Shown: positions 1 to 8,521 of the stretch, in pieces | How the letters are laid out: the number at the start of each line of letters is the position of its first letter | Position numbering within the stretch: the stretch's first letter is position 1 | From: Thauera aromatica_A | GTDB taxonomy: Bacteria > Pseudomonadota > Gammaproteobacteria > Burkholderiales > Rhodocyclaceae | Length of the DNA: 64,000 bases | Assembly (NCBI RefSeq): GCF_023093595.1 | Contig: NZ_JALLIK010000109.1 | Coordinates: 1-64,000, forward strand | Direction: 5' to 3' | The notes under the pieces: model-generated | What the model was told of the DNA's origin: nothing | Database searches by the model: none | Seen by the model: the letters and a program-made list of their open reading frames with translations, nothing else | Program-made: the position numbers and the translations under genes

Positions 1-1197
1 CTCGGCCAGCTTCCTCACTTCGGCCGCCACCACCGCGAAGCCCTTGCCGTGCTCGCCCGCGCGCGCCGCCTCGATCGCCGCGTTGAGCGCCAGCAGGTTC
101 GTCTGGTAGGCAATGTCATCGACGATGCCGATCTTGTCCGCGATCGACTTCATCGCCTCCACCGTCGCCCGCACCGCCTCGCCGCCCTCGCTCGCGTCGC
201 TCGCCGACTTGCTCGCGATGCCGTCGGTCACCCGCGCGTTTTCCGTGTTCTGCCCGATCGAGGCCGACATCTGCTCGATCGAGGCCGTCGTCTCCTCCAG
301 GCTCGCCGCCTGCTCCGACGAGCCCTGCGCCAGCGACTGCGAGGTCGCGCTCACTTCTTCCGAAGCCGCCGACAGCGAATCGGCCGCCGCCCTCACCTTG
401 CCCACCGTCTGCGACAAACTCCCCACCATGCACTGCATCGCGTACAGCAGGCTCGACTGGTCGCCCTTGCGCAGCTTCACCGCCACCGTCAGGTCGCCGC
501 CCGCAACCCGCTGCGCGACCTCCGCCGCGTACCCCGGCTCGCCTCCCAGCTGGCGCACCAGGCTGCGCCCGATCAGCACCGCAACCACCAGCCCGAGCAG
601 CACCGCCGCGCCGCCCAGCGTCGAAATCAGCATCGTCGCCTCGGCGACGGTTGCCGCCGTTTCGCGCCCGGTCTCGCTCAGCAGCTCACCCTGGAACGCC
701 ACCAGCGCATCGACGCGCTGACGGTATTCCACCGCGATCGCCTGATACTCGCCGAGCAGGAACGCGCGCGCCTCGTCGTCGTGCCCTCCCTCGGCGAGCG
801 CGATCAAGCGGTTCTGGGCCGGAATGAAGCGCTCCCGGCTTTCGCGGATCAATCTGAACATTTCCCGGCCGCGCGGTTTCGACAGCATCGGCCCAAGCCG
901 GTCCCAGGCCTTGCCCAGGCGGCTGCGGCCGCCGAGGATGCGCTCTTTGGCCTCCTGCTGGCGCAGCGGGCTGTCGGCGATCACCAGGTCGCGCCCGCCC
1001 ACGGCGATGTCGTTCAGCCCCACCAGACCGTCCTGCAGCACGACGACTTTCGGCCAGGTGTCGTTCACCACGACATCGACATTCTTGTCGATCCGCACCA
1101 GGCGGTCGCTACCGATTCCCGCCACCACCACCAGCAACAGCAACACCAGGCCGAACCCCAGCCCCAGCTTCGTCCCCACCGTGATGTTCCCGAACAT
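1..1197 (-). CDS. Methyl-accepting chemotaxis protein (C-terminus cut by window edge)
   Basis: Membrane chemoreceptor that would pass ligand signals to CheA/CheW. The 399 visible codons start at ATG 1197. The N-terminus has a short cytoplasmic tail and a transmembrane helix rich in Leu/Val (about residues 10-28), a periplasmic helical domain of about 160 residues, a second membrane helix (about 190-210) and then a HAMP-like region. The signalling domain contains LLALNAAIEAARAGEHGKGF and AVVAAEVRKLAE, the conserved stretch near the hairpin tip. The reading frame runs off base 1, so the last part of the signalling domain is missing from view. The ligand cannot be told. Gene identity is secure; a large reading frame on the opposite strand is a GC-rich shadow. 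Confidence 0.93.
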   Translation of the reverse strand, partial: MFGNITVGTKLGLGFGLVLLLLVVVAGIGSDRLVRIDKNVDVVVNDTWPKVVVLQDGLVGLNDIAVGGRDLVIADSPLRQQEAKERILGGRSRLGKAWDRLGPMLSKPRGREMFRLIRESRERFIPAQNRLIALAEGGHDDEARAFLLGEYQAIAVEYRQRVDALVAFQGELLSETGRETAATVAEATMLISTLGGAAVLLGLVVAVLIGRSLVRQLGGEPGYAAEVAQRVAGGDLTVAVKLRKGDQSSLLYAMQCMVGSLSQTVGKVRAAADSLSAASEEVSATSQSLAQGSSEQAASLEETTASIEQMSASIGQNTENARVTDGIASKSASDASEGGEAVRATVEAMKSIADKIGIVDDIAYQTNLLALNAAIEAARAGEHGKGFAVVAAEVRKLAE

Positions 1198-1565
1198 GCC
1201 GTTTCCCCAGTTCTCACCTTCGCCGACACCCTCGCCAGCTCCCTCGCCCCCCGCTCCGGCGCCGTTACCGGACACGCGCTCAGTGCGGAAAACCGCAGGG
1301 CGCGCACGCCGGCCATGGACCGGCCCGCCACCGTTGCGCTAGCATCCCCGCCTCGCGAATCGTCGCCTCCAGGAAAGGCCTGCAACGCCCCGGGGCACAC
1401 GCACCGTCGACGACCGCGAATGTTCCGCGCAGGCACGGGGCGAGGGCAATTCGGAAAATTCCCCGCCTGCCTCTAAGGATTTGGTGCGGGTAGGCCGATA
1501 GCGTTCAGGTGTTCCCCCGGACGCAGTGCACCGACTACGGAAAAAATGACAAACAAGGACTTCCG
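1198..1565. promoter_or_regulatory. Intergenic region with a possible sigma-28 promoter (+ strand)
   Basis: About 370 bases between the divergent chemoreceptor and histidine kinase. No gene is seen. At 1474-1477 TAAG is followed after 16 bases by GCCGATAG (1494-1501), which resembles the flagellar sigma-28 promoter (TAAA, about 15 bases, GCCGATAA). It points toward the kinase gene. The match is imperfect at the -35 and the spacer is one base long, so this is only suggestive. Confidence 0.35.
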
Positions 1566-3095
1566 GTGCTGATCCGTACCCAGCAATGGCTGATCGCAGC
1601 CGCCGCCACCCTGACCGTGGCGGCGATCGCATGGGCATGGACGGAGTCCTCCGCCGGGTTCCGCCTCGAACTCGAACGCAACCAGCTCGCCAAACAGATC
1701 TGGGAAGTGGGCACCGCACGGCTTCGCCTGCACACCTTCACCTTCCTCGACACCGCATCCATCGAGGCGCAGATCGACTGGCGTGAAAGCCACGCCGAAC
1801 TCACCCGGCTACTCGAGACCCGGCTGTTCAAGGGGGCGCCGGGCGCGGCCATCCTCGCCGGACTGCACCAGCACCACGCCGTCCTGCCCGACGTCTTCGA
1901 CACCCTGGTCGAATACCGCACGGCGAAGTCGGTGAACTGGATCCTCGATCCGGACGCCCAGGCCCATCAGCGCGAACTCACACGCCGGATCGTGACCCTG
2001 ACCCAGCACATCGCCGAAGGCAGCTCCACGCTGATGGACCTGAGCCAGCAGCGGCTCGAGGCCCTCCAGCGCCAGCAGGAAAAGCTGATGCTGGGCCTGA
2101 TCTTCGCCCTCGCCCTCGCCATCGGGCTGAACTTCGCCATCGTCCGCCACCAGATCCTGAAACCGGCGCGCCGGCTCGAACAGGGCGCACGCGCGATCGA
2201 AGCCGGGCACTACGACCACCGCATCGGCCTGCAGCGTGCCAACGAACTCGGCGCCCTCGCCCGCGAGTTCGACCACATGGCCGAATCGCTGTCCGCCACC
2301 ATGGCCGCCCTGCGCCAGCAGGGCAGCCAGCTGGCACTCGCCAACCGCGAGCTGGAAAGCTTCAGCTATTCGGTATCGCACGATCTGCGCACCCCCCTGC
2401 GCGGCATCGAAGGCTGGACCCGGGCCCTGCTCGAAGACTGCGGCGAACGACTCGATACCAGCGGGCGGGAGTACCTCGACCGGGTGCGCGCCGAATGCGC
2501 GCGCATGAACCTGCTGATCGAGGATCTGCTGCAGCTCGCCCGCGTCAGCCGCGGTGAACTCGATCACGAGCGGGTCGACCTTCCGCTGCTCGCCCGGCAG
2601 GTCGCAGCCCGCTCCCTCGAAGCCTGCCGCGGCCGCGACATCGGCATCGAGATCCAGCCCGGCATCAGCGCCTGGGGTGACCGCCGCCTGCTCGAAATTG
2701 CGTTGACCAACCTGTTCGACAACGCCTGCAAGTTTTCCGCCCGCGTCCCCCAGGCCAGGATCGCGTTCGGACGCTGTCTGGCCGAAAACCCGGCGACGCG
2801 GCAGTGCGAAGAGGCCTTTTTCGTGCGCGACAATGGCGCCGGCTTCGACATGGCCCATGCGCAACGACTGTTCGGCGCCTTCCAGCGCATGCACTCAGAG
2901 AAGGAATTCCCCGGCACCGGCATCGGCCTGGCGATCGTCCAGCGCATCGTCCTGCGCCACGGCGGCCACATCTGGGCCGAAGCCGAACGCGGCCGGGGCG
3001 CCTGCTTCTTCTTCACCCTGCCGCCAGCGCCGGGGCCGGGGCCGGGGCCGGGGCCGGCTCCCGTGGCCGTCCGCTGCGCCGGAGGGCACGGCTGA
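1566..3095 (+). CDS. Membrane sensor histidine kinase (HAMP-HisKA-HATPase)
   Basis: Sensor kinase of about 509 residues. The GTG start at 1566 is preferred because AAGGA lies at 1555-1559; an upstream in-frame ATG at 1509 lacks such a site. Transmembrane helices are at about residues 8-25 and 174-193, flanking a helical periplasmic domain. A HAMP segment follows (about 195-247), then the H-box SYSVSHDLRTPLRGIEGW with the phospho-accepting His at about residue 272. ATP-binding motifs are DNACKFS, VRDNGAGFD and GTGIGLAIVQRI. This H-box type is common in phytochrome-like kinases. The C-terminus is a Pro-Gly repeat. The stop codon overlaps the next gene (TGATG), so the two are translationally coupled. 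The signal sensed is unknown. Confidence 0.9.
   Translation: MLIRTQQWLIAAAATLTVAAIAWAWTESSAGFRLELERNQLAKQIWEVGTARLRLHTFTFLDTASIEAQIDWRESHAELTRLLETRLFKGAPGAAILAGLHQHHAVLPDVFDTLVEYRTAKSVNWILDPDAQAHQRELTRRIVTLTQHIAEGSSTLMDLSQQRLEALQRQQEKLMLGLIFALALAIGLNFAIVRHQILKPARRLEQGARAIEAGHYDHRIGLQRANELGALAREFDHMAESLSATMAALRQQGSQLALANRELESFSYSVSHDLRTPLRGIEGWTRALLEDCGERLDTSGREYLDRVRAECARMNLLIEDLLQLARVSRGELDHERVDLPLLARQVAARSLEACRGRDIGIEIQPGISAWGDRRLLEIALTNLFDNACKFSARVPQARIAFGRCLAENPATRQCEEAFFVRDNGAGFDMAHAQRLFGAFQRMHSEKEFPGTGIGLAIVQRIVLRHGGHIWAEAERGRGACFFFTLPPAPGPGPGPGPAPVAVRCAGGHG
3031..3054 (+). repeat. Four tandem CGGGGC hexamers
   Basis: Four perfect copies of a 6-bp unit near the 3' end of the kinase gene. 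They encode a run of alternating Pro and Gly. Copy-number change would stay in frame and only lengthen or shorten the tail. Confidence 0.85.
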
Positions 3096-4594
3096 TGGGC
3101 GCCCCGCCAGTTGCGGCACCGCTCCCGCTTGCCGCCCTGCTCGTCGAGGACTCCGAAAGCGACGCCCTGCTCGTGCTCCGCCAGTTGCGGCGCTCGGGCT
3201 TCGACGTCCGCCACGCCCGGGTCGAAACCGCCGAAGAGCTGCGTGCGGCACTGCACCAGGAGCGCTGGGACATCGTGCTCTCCGACTGCAGCCTGCCCGG
3301 TTTCGACGCCCGCACGGCGCTGGAGGTGCTCCACAGCAGCGGCCAGGACATTCCGTTCATCGTCATCTCGGGCACGATCGGCGACGAAACCGCGATCGAG
3401 CTGATGCGCACCGGCGCCCACGACTACCTGATGAAGGGCAACCTCGCCCGCCTCGGTCCGGCGGTGCAGCGCGAAATCGGCGAAGCGCGCATGCGCGCCG
3501 AGCGCCGGCGCACGCTCGCTGCGCTGCGCGACAGCGAGGCCAGCCTGCGCGAGGCCCAGCGCATCGCCGGACTAGGGCAGTGGCGCATCGACCCGCCGGG
3601 CGAACGCCTGTGGTGCTCGGACACCCTGTATGCGCTGTTCGGCCTCGAACGCATCGACGAACAGCACGCCCGGCACGCGCTGCTGACCCGCATCCACCCG
3701 GGCGATCTCGCCGCCATGCGTCAGGCGCACCGCGAACTGCAGGCCGGCACCGAACGCTTCGACATCGAGTACCGCATCCTCCACACCGACGGCAACCTGC
3801 GCCACGTGCGCGAGTGCGCCGCCCGCGCAACGGCGGAAGACGGCACCGGCACGCGCCTGATCGGCACCCTCTACGACATCACCGCGCAGAAGGCCGCGAG
3901 CGAAGCCTTGCAGGCAGCAAACGCCCGCCTGCGCCGGCTTTCGGGCCGCATCCTCGACGCCCAGGAAGCGGAGCGGCGCGAAGTCGCGCGCGAACTGCAC
4001 GACCAGATCGGCCAGGCCCTGACCGCGGTCAAACTCGAGCTGCAGGGCATGGCGCCCTCGGTCGGGGACGGCCCGGCCGCGCACCGGCTCGCTTCGGCGA
4101 TCCACATCACCGAGGAAGCGCTCGCCCAGGTCCGCGGCCTGTCGCTCAACCTGCGCCCGCCCCAGCTCGACTACATGGGGCTCGAAGCTTCGCTGCGCTG
4201 GCACGCCGAACGCCAGTGCGAGCGCGCCGGCCTGACACTAGCGTTCCGCTCCTCGCTGGGGCCGACGCGGCTGGACACGCGCATCGAGATCGTCTGCTTC
4301 CGCCTGGTGCAGGAGGCCGTCACCAACATCGTCCGCCACGCGGCCGCCAGCCGCGTGGACATCGAAGTCGGACTCAGCGGCCCGCACCTGGAAGTGAGCG
4401 TGCGCGACGACGGCCACGGTTTCGACGTCGACCGGGCGCGCCGGCGCATGCTCGAAGGCCGGAGCGCGGGCCTGCTGGGAATGGAAGAACGTGCCGCCCT
4501 GATCGGCGGCGAAGTCGCGATCGAATCGGCCACCGGCTGCGGCACCCGGGTCCGGGTCGTGCTGCCGGCAACCGACGAGAGAACACAGGGATAG
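3095..4594 (+). CDS. Hybrid REC-PAS-histidine kinase, NarX/UhpB type
   Basis: Cytoplasmic 499-residue protein. The N-terminus is a receiver domain (residues about 13-130) with the acidic pocket VEDSESD and phospho-acceptor Asp64 in IVLSDCSLPGFD. A PAS domain follows (about 150-265), including WCSDTLYALFGLERI and GTLYDITAQK. Then comes a HisKA_3 domain with RREVARELHDQIGQALTAVK (His302) and a HATPase with VQEAVTNIVRHA and VRDDGHGFD, ending in GLLGMEERAALIGG. This kinase class pairs with NarL/FixJ regulators, and one is encoded 6 bases downstream. The start overlaps the stop of the upstream kinase, so phosphate may flow from that kinase to this receiver. That last point is inference. Confidence 0.9.
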   Translation: MGAPPVAAPLPLAALLVEDSESDALLVLRQLRRSGFDVRHARVETAEELRAALHQERWDIVLSDCSLPGFDARTALEVLHSSGQDIPFIVISGTIGDETAIELMRTGAHDYLMKGNLARLGPAVQREIGEARMRAERRRTLAALRDSEASLREAQRIAGLGQWRIDPPGERLWCSDTLYALFGLERIDEQHARHALLTRIHPGDLAAMRQAHRELQAGTERFDIEYRILHTDGNLRHVRECAARATAEDGTGTRLIGTLYDITAQKAASEALQAANARLRRLSGRILDAQEAERREVARELHDQIGQALTAVKLELQGMAPSVGDGPAAHRLASAIHITEEALAQVRGLSLNLRPPQLDYMGLEASLRWHAERQCERAGLTLAFRSSLGPTRLDTRIEIVCFRLVQEAVTNIVRHAAASRVDIEVGLSGPHLEVSVRDDGHGFDVDRARRRMLEGRSAGLLGMEERAALIGGEVAIESATGCGTRVRVVLPATDERTQG

Positions 4595-4600
4595 ACCGCC

Positions 4601-5254
4601 ATGGACAAACTGCGGGTACTGCTGGTGGACGACCACAGCCTGGTCAGGGCGGGCATCCGCGCGCTGCTCGAAACGATGGCCCGGGTCGAGATCGTCGGTG
4701 AAGCCAGCAGCGGGCGGGCGGCGATCGAGCTGGTGCGCGCGCACCGTCCCGACATCGTGTTGATGGACATCGCGATGGACGACATGGACGGGCTGACCGC
4801 GACTACGGCGATCGCCGCCGAGCACCGCGCGGTAAAAGTCATCATCCTGTCGATGCACGACACCGGCGATTTCTTCGACCAGGCGCTGCGCTGCGGTGCA
4901 CGCGGCTACCTGCTCAAGGATGCGGCGGTGGCCGAGCTGGAAATGGCGCTTTCCGCAGTCGAGCGCGGCGACGTCTACCTGAGCCCGGCGGTCTCGCGCC
5001 ATGTGGTCGGGAACCTGCTGGCGCGCCGCGCCGGCGAAGAACGCCCTGCCGCCGTGCTGACCCCGCGCCAGAACGAGATCCTGCAGCTGATCGGCAACGG
5101 CCGCAGCACCAAGGAAATCGCCCGCGAGCTCGAACTCAGCGTCAAGACGGTGGAAGCGCATCGGGCGCAGATCATGGAACGCCTGGGGGTGCGCGACATC
5201 GCCAATCTGCTGCTCGAGGCGGCACGCCGCGGCCTGATCGCACTCGGACGCTGA
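4601..5254 (+). CDS. NarL/FixJ-family response regulator
   Basis: 217-residue DNA-binding regulator. The receiver domain has the acidic pair DDH near residue 10 and phospho-acceptor Asp56 in DIVLMDIAMDDMDG. The C-terminal LuxR-type helix-turn-helix (about 150-212) contains LTPRQNEILQLIGNGRSTKE and ELSVKTVEAHRAQIMERLGV. It is almost certainly the output partner of the HisKA_3 kinase immediately upstream. Target genes cannot be told from here. Confidence 0.93.
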   Translation: MDKLRVLLVDDHSLVRAGIRALLETMARVEIVGEASSGRAAIELVRAHRPDIVLMDIAMDDMDGLTATTAIAAEHRAVKVIILSMHDTGDFFDQALRCGARGYLLKDAAVAELEMALSAVERGDVYLSPAVSRHVVGNLLARRAGEERPAAVLTPRQNEILQLIGNGRSTKEIARELELSVKTVEAHRAQIMERLGVRDIANLLLEAARRGLIALGR

Positions 5255-5386
5255 CTTCCCTTCCGAACGCCTCCGCCCCCCTAGGCCGTCTCGGTAATCC
5301 GCCCGATGGACACCCCTGCGGATTTCCGTAACATCGGCACACTGCCAAGCCTTCATGGCACGGAACACGAAGGACGGGACCCCCGG

Positions 5387-7531
5387 ATGACGACGAAACT
5401 CGACCTGCTGCTGGTGGAAGACAATGCGAGCGACGCCGGATTGATCGTGCGCCACCTGCGAAAGGCGGGCTTCGAGTTTGATTACGTACAGATCGATACC
5501 GAGCCGGAGCTGCGCACGGCGCTGCAGCAACGCGAATGGAGCGCGGTGCTGTGCGACTACTCGCTGTGCGGCTTCGATGCCGGCGTCGCCCTCGATACCG
5601 TGCAGCAGACCGGGCTCGACCTGCCCTTCATCGTCGTTTCGGGTGAAATCAGCGACGAGAAGGCAAGCCGCCTGATGCGCGCCGGCGCTCATGATTACGT
5701 GATGAAGGACAACCTCACCCGGCTTGGCCCCGCACTCGCGCGCGAGCTCGACGAAGTGCATCAGCGCCGCGCCCGGCGGGCGGCCGAGCGCAGCGCGGAA
5801 AAACACGCCCGCCGCCTGCAGCTGTCGCGGCAGGTGATCGACAGCCTGCGCGAAGGGATCACGGTGACCGACCTGCAGGGCACCATCGTGGACGTCAACC
5901 CCTCGTTCGAGACGATCACCGGCTACAGCCGCGCGGAAGTGCTCGGATGCAACCCGCGCATCCTGAAGTCCGGCCGCCATCCGCCGACGTTCTATGAAAC
6001 CTTGTGGCATACCCTGGTCACTGCCGGCACCTGGCGCGGCGAAATCTGGAACCGGCGCAAGAACGGCGAAATCTACCCCGAGCTGCTGACGCTGAGCGCA
6101 GTCAGGGGCAGCGACGGCCTGCCCACCCACTACGTCGCCGTGTTCAGCGACCTGAGCAAGGAAAAGCAGACCGAAGCGCACATCCACTGGCTGACCAATC
6201 ACGACGCCCTCACCGGGCTGGCCAACCGCCAGCTGTTCATGGACCGCCTGCAGCAGGCGATCGAAGCCGCCGAAAACAGCAACCACGACGGCGCCGCGGT
6301 GCTGCTGCTCGATCTCGACCGCTTCCGCCGGATCAACGAAAGTCTCGGCCAGGAAGCCGGAGACAAGCTCCTGCAGCACATCGCCGAACGCATCCAGTCC
6401 TGCCTCAGGGGGCGGGCCAGCGCGGCGCGCCTGGGCAGCGACGAATTCCTCGTCCTGCTGACCCAGTTCGCCGACACCGACGCCATCGCCGCCTGCGCAC
6501 ATCGCATCCTCGATGAGATCGCCCGCCCCTGCATGATCGGCGGCCACGAGATCAGCGTCACCGCAAGCCTGGGCATCAGCGTCTTTCCCGACGACGGGCG
6601 CAACGCGGCCGAACTGCTGCGCGCGGCCGAAGCCGCCCGGGCGCCGATCCGGCACGGCCATCACAACCGCCTGCACTTCTTCACCAGCGGCATGGACAAC
6701 CAGGCCCGGCGCTGGATGGAAATCGAAAGCGAACTGCGCCAGGCGCTCGAGCGCCGGGAGCTGCAGCTTTACTACCAGCCGCTGCTCTGCGCCCGCGACG
6801 GCCGCATCCGCAGCCTGGAAGCCCTGGCGCGCTGGCACAGCCCGGTGCTGGGCTGGGTCTCGCCGGCCGAATTCGTGCCTGTCGCCGAGGAATCCGGCCT
6901 CATCGTCGACATCGGCGACTGGGTGCTGCGCACCGCCTGCGCCCAGGCCCGGCGCTGGCAGGACGACGGGCTGCCGCCGGTGCGGGTGGCGGTCAACGTC
7001 TCCGCCCACCAGATCGCCACCGGCGCCCTGCCCGAACGCATCCGCGAAGTGCTGGCACGCACCGGGCTTCCTGCCGCTCAGCTCGAAATCGAGCTGACCG
7101 AAAGCACGATGATGGCGGACACCGAATTCGCATCCGCCCAGGTCGAGACGATCAGCCGCATGGGCGTCAGCGTGGCGCTCGACGATTTCGGCACCGGGTA
7201 TTCATCGCTCGCCTACCTCAGCCGGTTCGCGCTCAACAAGGTGAAGATCGACCGCAGCTTCGTGCACAAGCTCGCTTCCGACCCGAAAAGCACCACGATC
7301 ATCGCCGCCACCGTCGGCCTCGCCCGCGGTCTGGGCCTGCAGGTGGTGGCCGAGGGCGTCGAGACCGAGGCGCAGCAACGCACCCTGATCGCTGCCGGCT
7401 GCGATGCGCTGCAAGGCTATCTGTTCAGCCCGCCGGTCGCCGCGGCCGACCTGTCCCGCCTGACCGCACTGTTCGCGCCCTGCGAGCCCTACGCCACGCC
7501 GCGCACCGCGCTCGCCCCCCCGCCGGACTGA
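5387..7531 (+). CDS. REC-PAS-GGDEF-EAL cyclic-di-GMP signalling protein
   Basis: About 714 residues from ATG 5387, which is preceded by AAGGACGGGA; an in-frame ATG at 5306 lacks a ribosome site. Order of domains: receiver (Asp57 in VLCDYSLCGFDAG), PAS (about 150-270), GGDEF (about 285-445), EAL (about 455-700). The GGDEF signature reads GSDEF, so diguanylate cyclase activity is doubtful. The EAL domain keeps EALARW, NVSAHQI, ELTES, DDFGTGYSS, KVKIDRSFV and VAEGVET, so c-di-GMP phosphodiesterase activity is likely. Its receiver closely resembles that of the hybrid kinase upstream, so the same phosphorelay may control it. Confidence 0.9.
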   Translation: MTTKLDLLLVEDNASDAGLIVRHLRKAGFEFDYVQIDTEPELRTALQQREWSAVLCDYSLCGFDAGVALDTVQQTGLDLPFIVVSGEISDEKASRLMRAGAHDYVMKDNLTRLGPALARELDEVHQRRARRAAERSAEKHARRLQLSRQVIDSLREGITVTDLQGTIVDVNPSFETITGYSRAEVLGCNPRILKSGRHPPTFYETLWHTLVTAGTWRGEIWNRRKNGEIYPELLTLSAVRGSDGLPTHYVAVFSDLSKEKQTEAHIHWLTNHDALTGLANRQLFMDRLQQAIEAAENSNHDGAAVLLLDLDRFRRINESLGQEAGDKLLQHIAERIQSCLRGRASAARLGSDEFLVLLTQFADTDAIAACAHRILDEIARPCMIGGHEISVTASLGISVFPDDGRNAAELLRAAEAARAPIRHGHHNRLHFFTSGMDNQARRWMEIESELRQALERRELQLYYQPLLCARDGRIRSLEALARWHSPVLGWVSPAEFVPVAEESGLIVDIGDWVLRTACAQARRWQDDGLPPVRVAVNVSAHQIATGALPERIREVLARTGLPAAQLEIELTESTMMADTEFASAQVETISRMGVSVALDDFGTGYSSLAYLSRFALNKVKIDRSFVHKLASDPKSTTIIAATVGLARGLGLQVVAEGVETEAQQRTLIAAGCDALQGYLFSPPVAAADLSRLTALFAPCEPYATPRTALAPPPD

Positions 7532-7628
7532 ATCCCGGACCGCGCCTGCCGCGCGCCGGCAGGCGCACCGTCCCCACACCCGGGAACACCGCTTATGGGC
7601 GGCGTATCCCCAGCCCGGAGAATGCACA

Positions 7629-8408
7629 ATGCCGAAATTCGACGCCAACCTGAGCCTGCTGTTCACCGAACGGCCTTTCCTCGAGCGCTTCGAGGCCGCC
7701 GCCGAGGCCGGCTTCACCGGAGTGGAATACCTTTTCCCCTACGCCTTCGACAAGGCGGTGCTGGCCGAGCGCCTTCAGCGCCATGGCCTGGTCCAGGTCC
7801 TGCACAACCTGCCGGCGGGCGACTGGGAAGGCGGCGAGCGCGGCATCGCCTGCCACCCGGACCGTGTCGGCGAATTCCAGGACGGCGTCGGGCGCGCCAT
7901 CGAATATGCTACTGCGCTCGGCTGCGGGCAGGTCAACTGCCTCGCCGGGATCGCTCCGGGCAACGTCGACGCCGACCGGGTGCAGGCCACCCTGATCGAC
8001 AACCTGCGCTTCGCCGCCCGCCAGTTCAAGGCCGCCGGCCTGCGCCTGCTGGTGGAGCCGATCAACACCTACGATATGCCCGGCTTCTACCTCAACCGCA
8101 CCGCGCAGGCCGCGGCGCTGCTCGACGCGGTCGGCGCCGACAACCTCTTCATCCAGTACGACGTCTACCACGCCCAGCGCATGGAAGGCGAGCTCGGCAA
8201 CACGCTGGCGAACTACCTGCCGCGCATCGCCCACATCCAGATCGCCGACAACCCGGGGCGCAACGAGCCGGGCACGGGCGAGATCAATTACGCCTGGCTG
8301 TTCCACCACCTCGACCGCCTCGGCTACACGGGCTGGGTCGGCTGCGAGTACAAACCCGCCGCCGGCACCCGCGAAGGCCTGGGCTGGATCCAGGCGCTGG
8401 CGGGCTGA
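7629..8408 (+). CDS. hyi: Hydroxypyruvate isomerase
   Basis: 259-residue TIM-barrel sugar isomerase that interconverts hydroxypyruvate and tartronate semialdehyde in glyoxylate/glycolate metabolism. The N-terminus FDANLSLLFTERPFLERFEA, the EAGFTGVEYLFPY segment, the metal-site region VEPINTYDMPGFYLNRT and the C-terminal GCEYKPAAGTREGLGW all fit the Hyi family and its normal length. In most relatives the next gene is tartronate semialdehyde reductase (glxR/garR). Here only a possible stub of that gene follows. Confidence 0.92.
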   Translation: MPKFDANLSLLFTERPFLERFEAAAEAGFTGVEYLFPYAFDKAVLAERLQRHGLVQVLHNLPAGDWEGGERGIACHPDRVGEFQDGVGRAIEYATALGCGQVNCLAGIAPGNVDADRVQATLIDNLRFAARQFKAAGLRLLVEPINTYDMPGFYLNRTAQAAALLDAVGADNLFIQYDVYHAQRMEGELGNTLANYLPRIAHIQIADNPGRNEPGTGEINYAWLFHHLDRLGYTGWVGCEYKPAAGTREGLGWIQALAG

Positions 8409-8461
8409 CACGGAATCACGCCAGACACCGTCCCGGTTCGCAGCTCTCAGCTGACGCCACA

Positions 8462-8521
8462 ACGGCAAACATCGGTTTCCTCGGCCCCGGCATCATGGCC
8501 GCCGCCATGGAAGCCGCCGGA
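8462..8521 (+). pseudogene. Possible 5' stub of tartronate semialdehyde reductase (glxR/garR)
   Basis: Twenty codons reading TANIGFLGPGIMAAAMEAAG. The first dozen match the dinucleotide-binding N-terminus typical of 2-hydroxy-3-oxopropionate reductases (ANIGF-G-GIM). The codon where ATG is expected is ACG, and similarity fades after GIM. The frame meets the stop codon of the convergent P-type ATPase at 8522. Position right behind hyi supports the reading, but the match is short. Confidence 0.45.

Noticed and set aside
49..1476. A 475-codon plus-strand frame at the left edge
   Set aside because: Antisense to the chemoreceptor, which continues past the window edge and has signalling-domain motifs.
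3031..3054. Hexamer repeat as a phase-variation switch
   Set aside because: A 6-bp unit cannot shift the frame, so it would not turn the kinase on and off.
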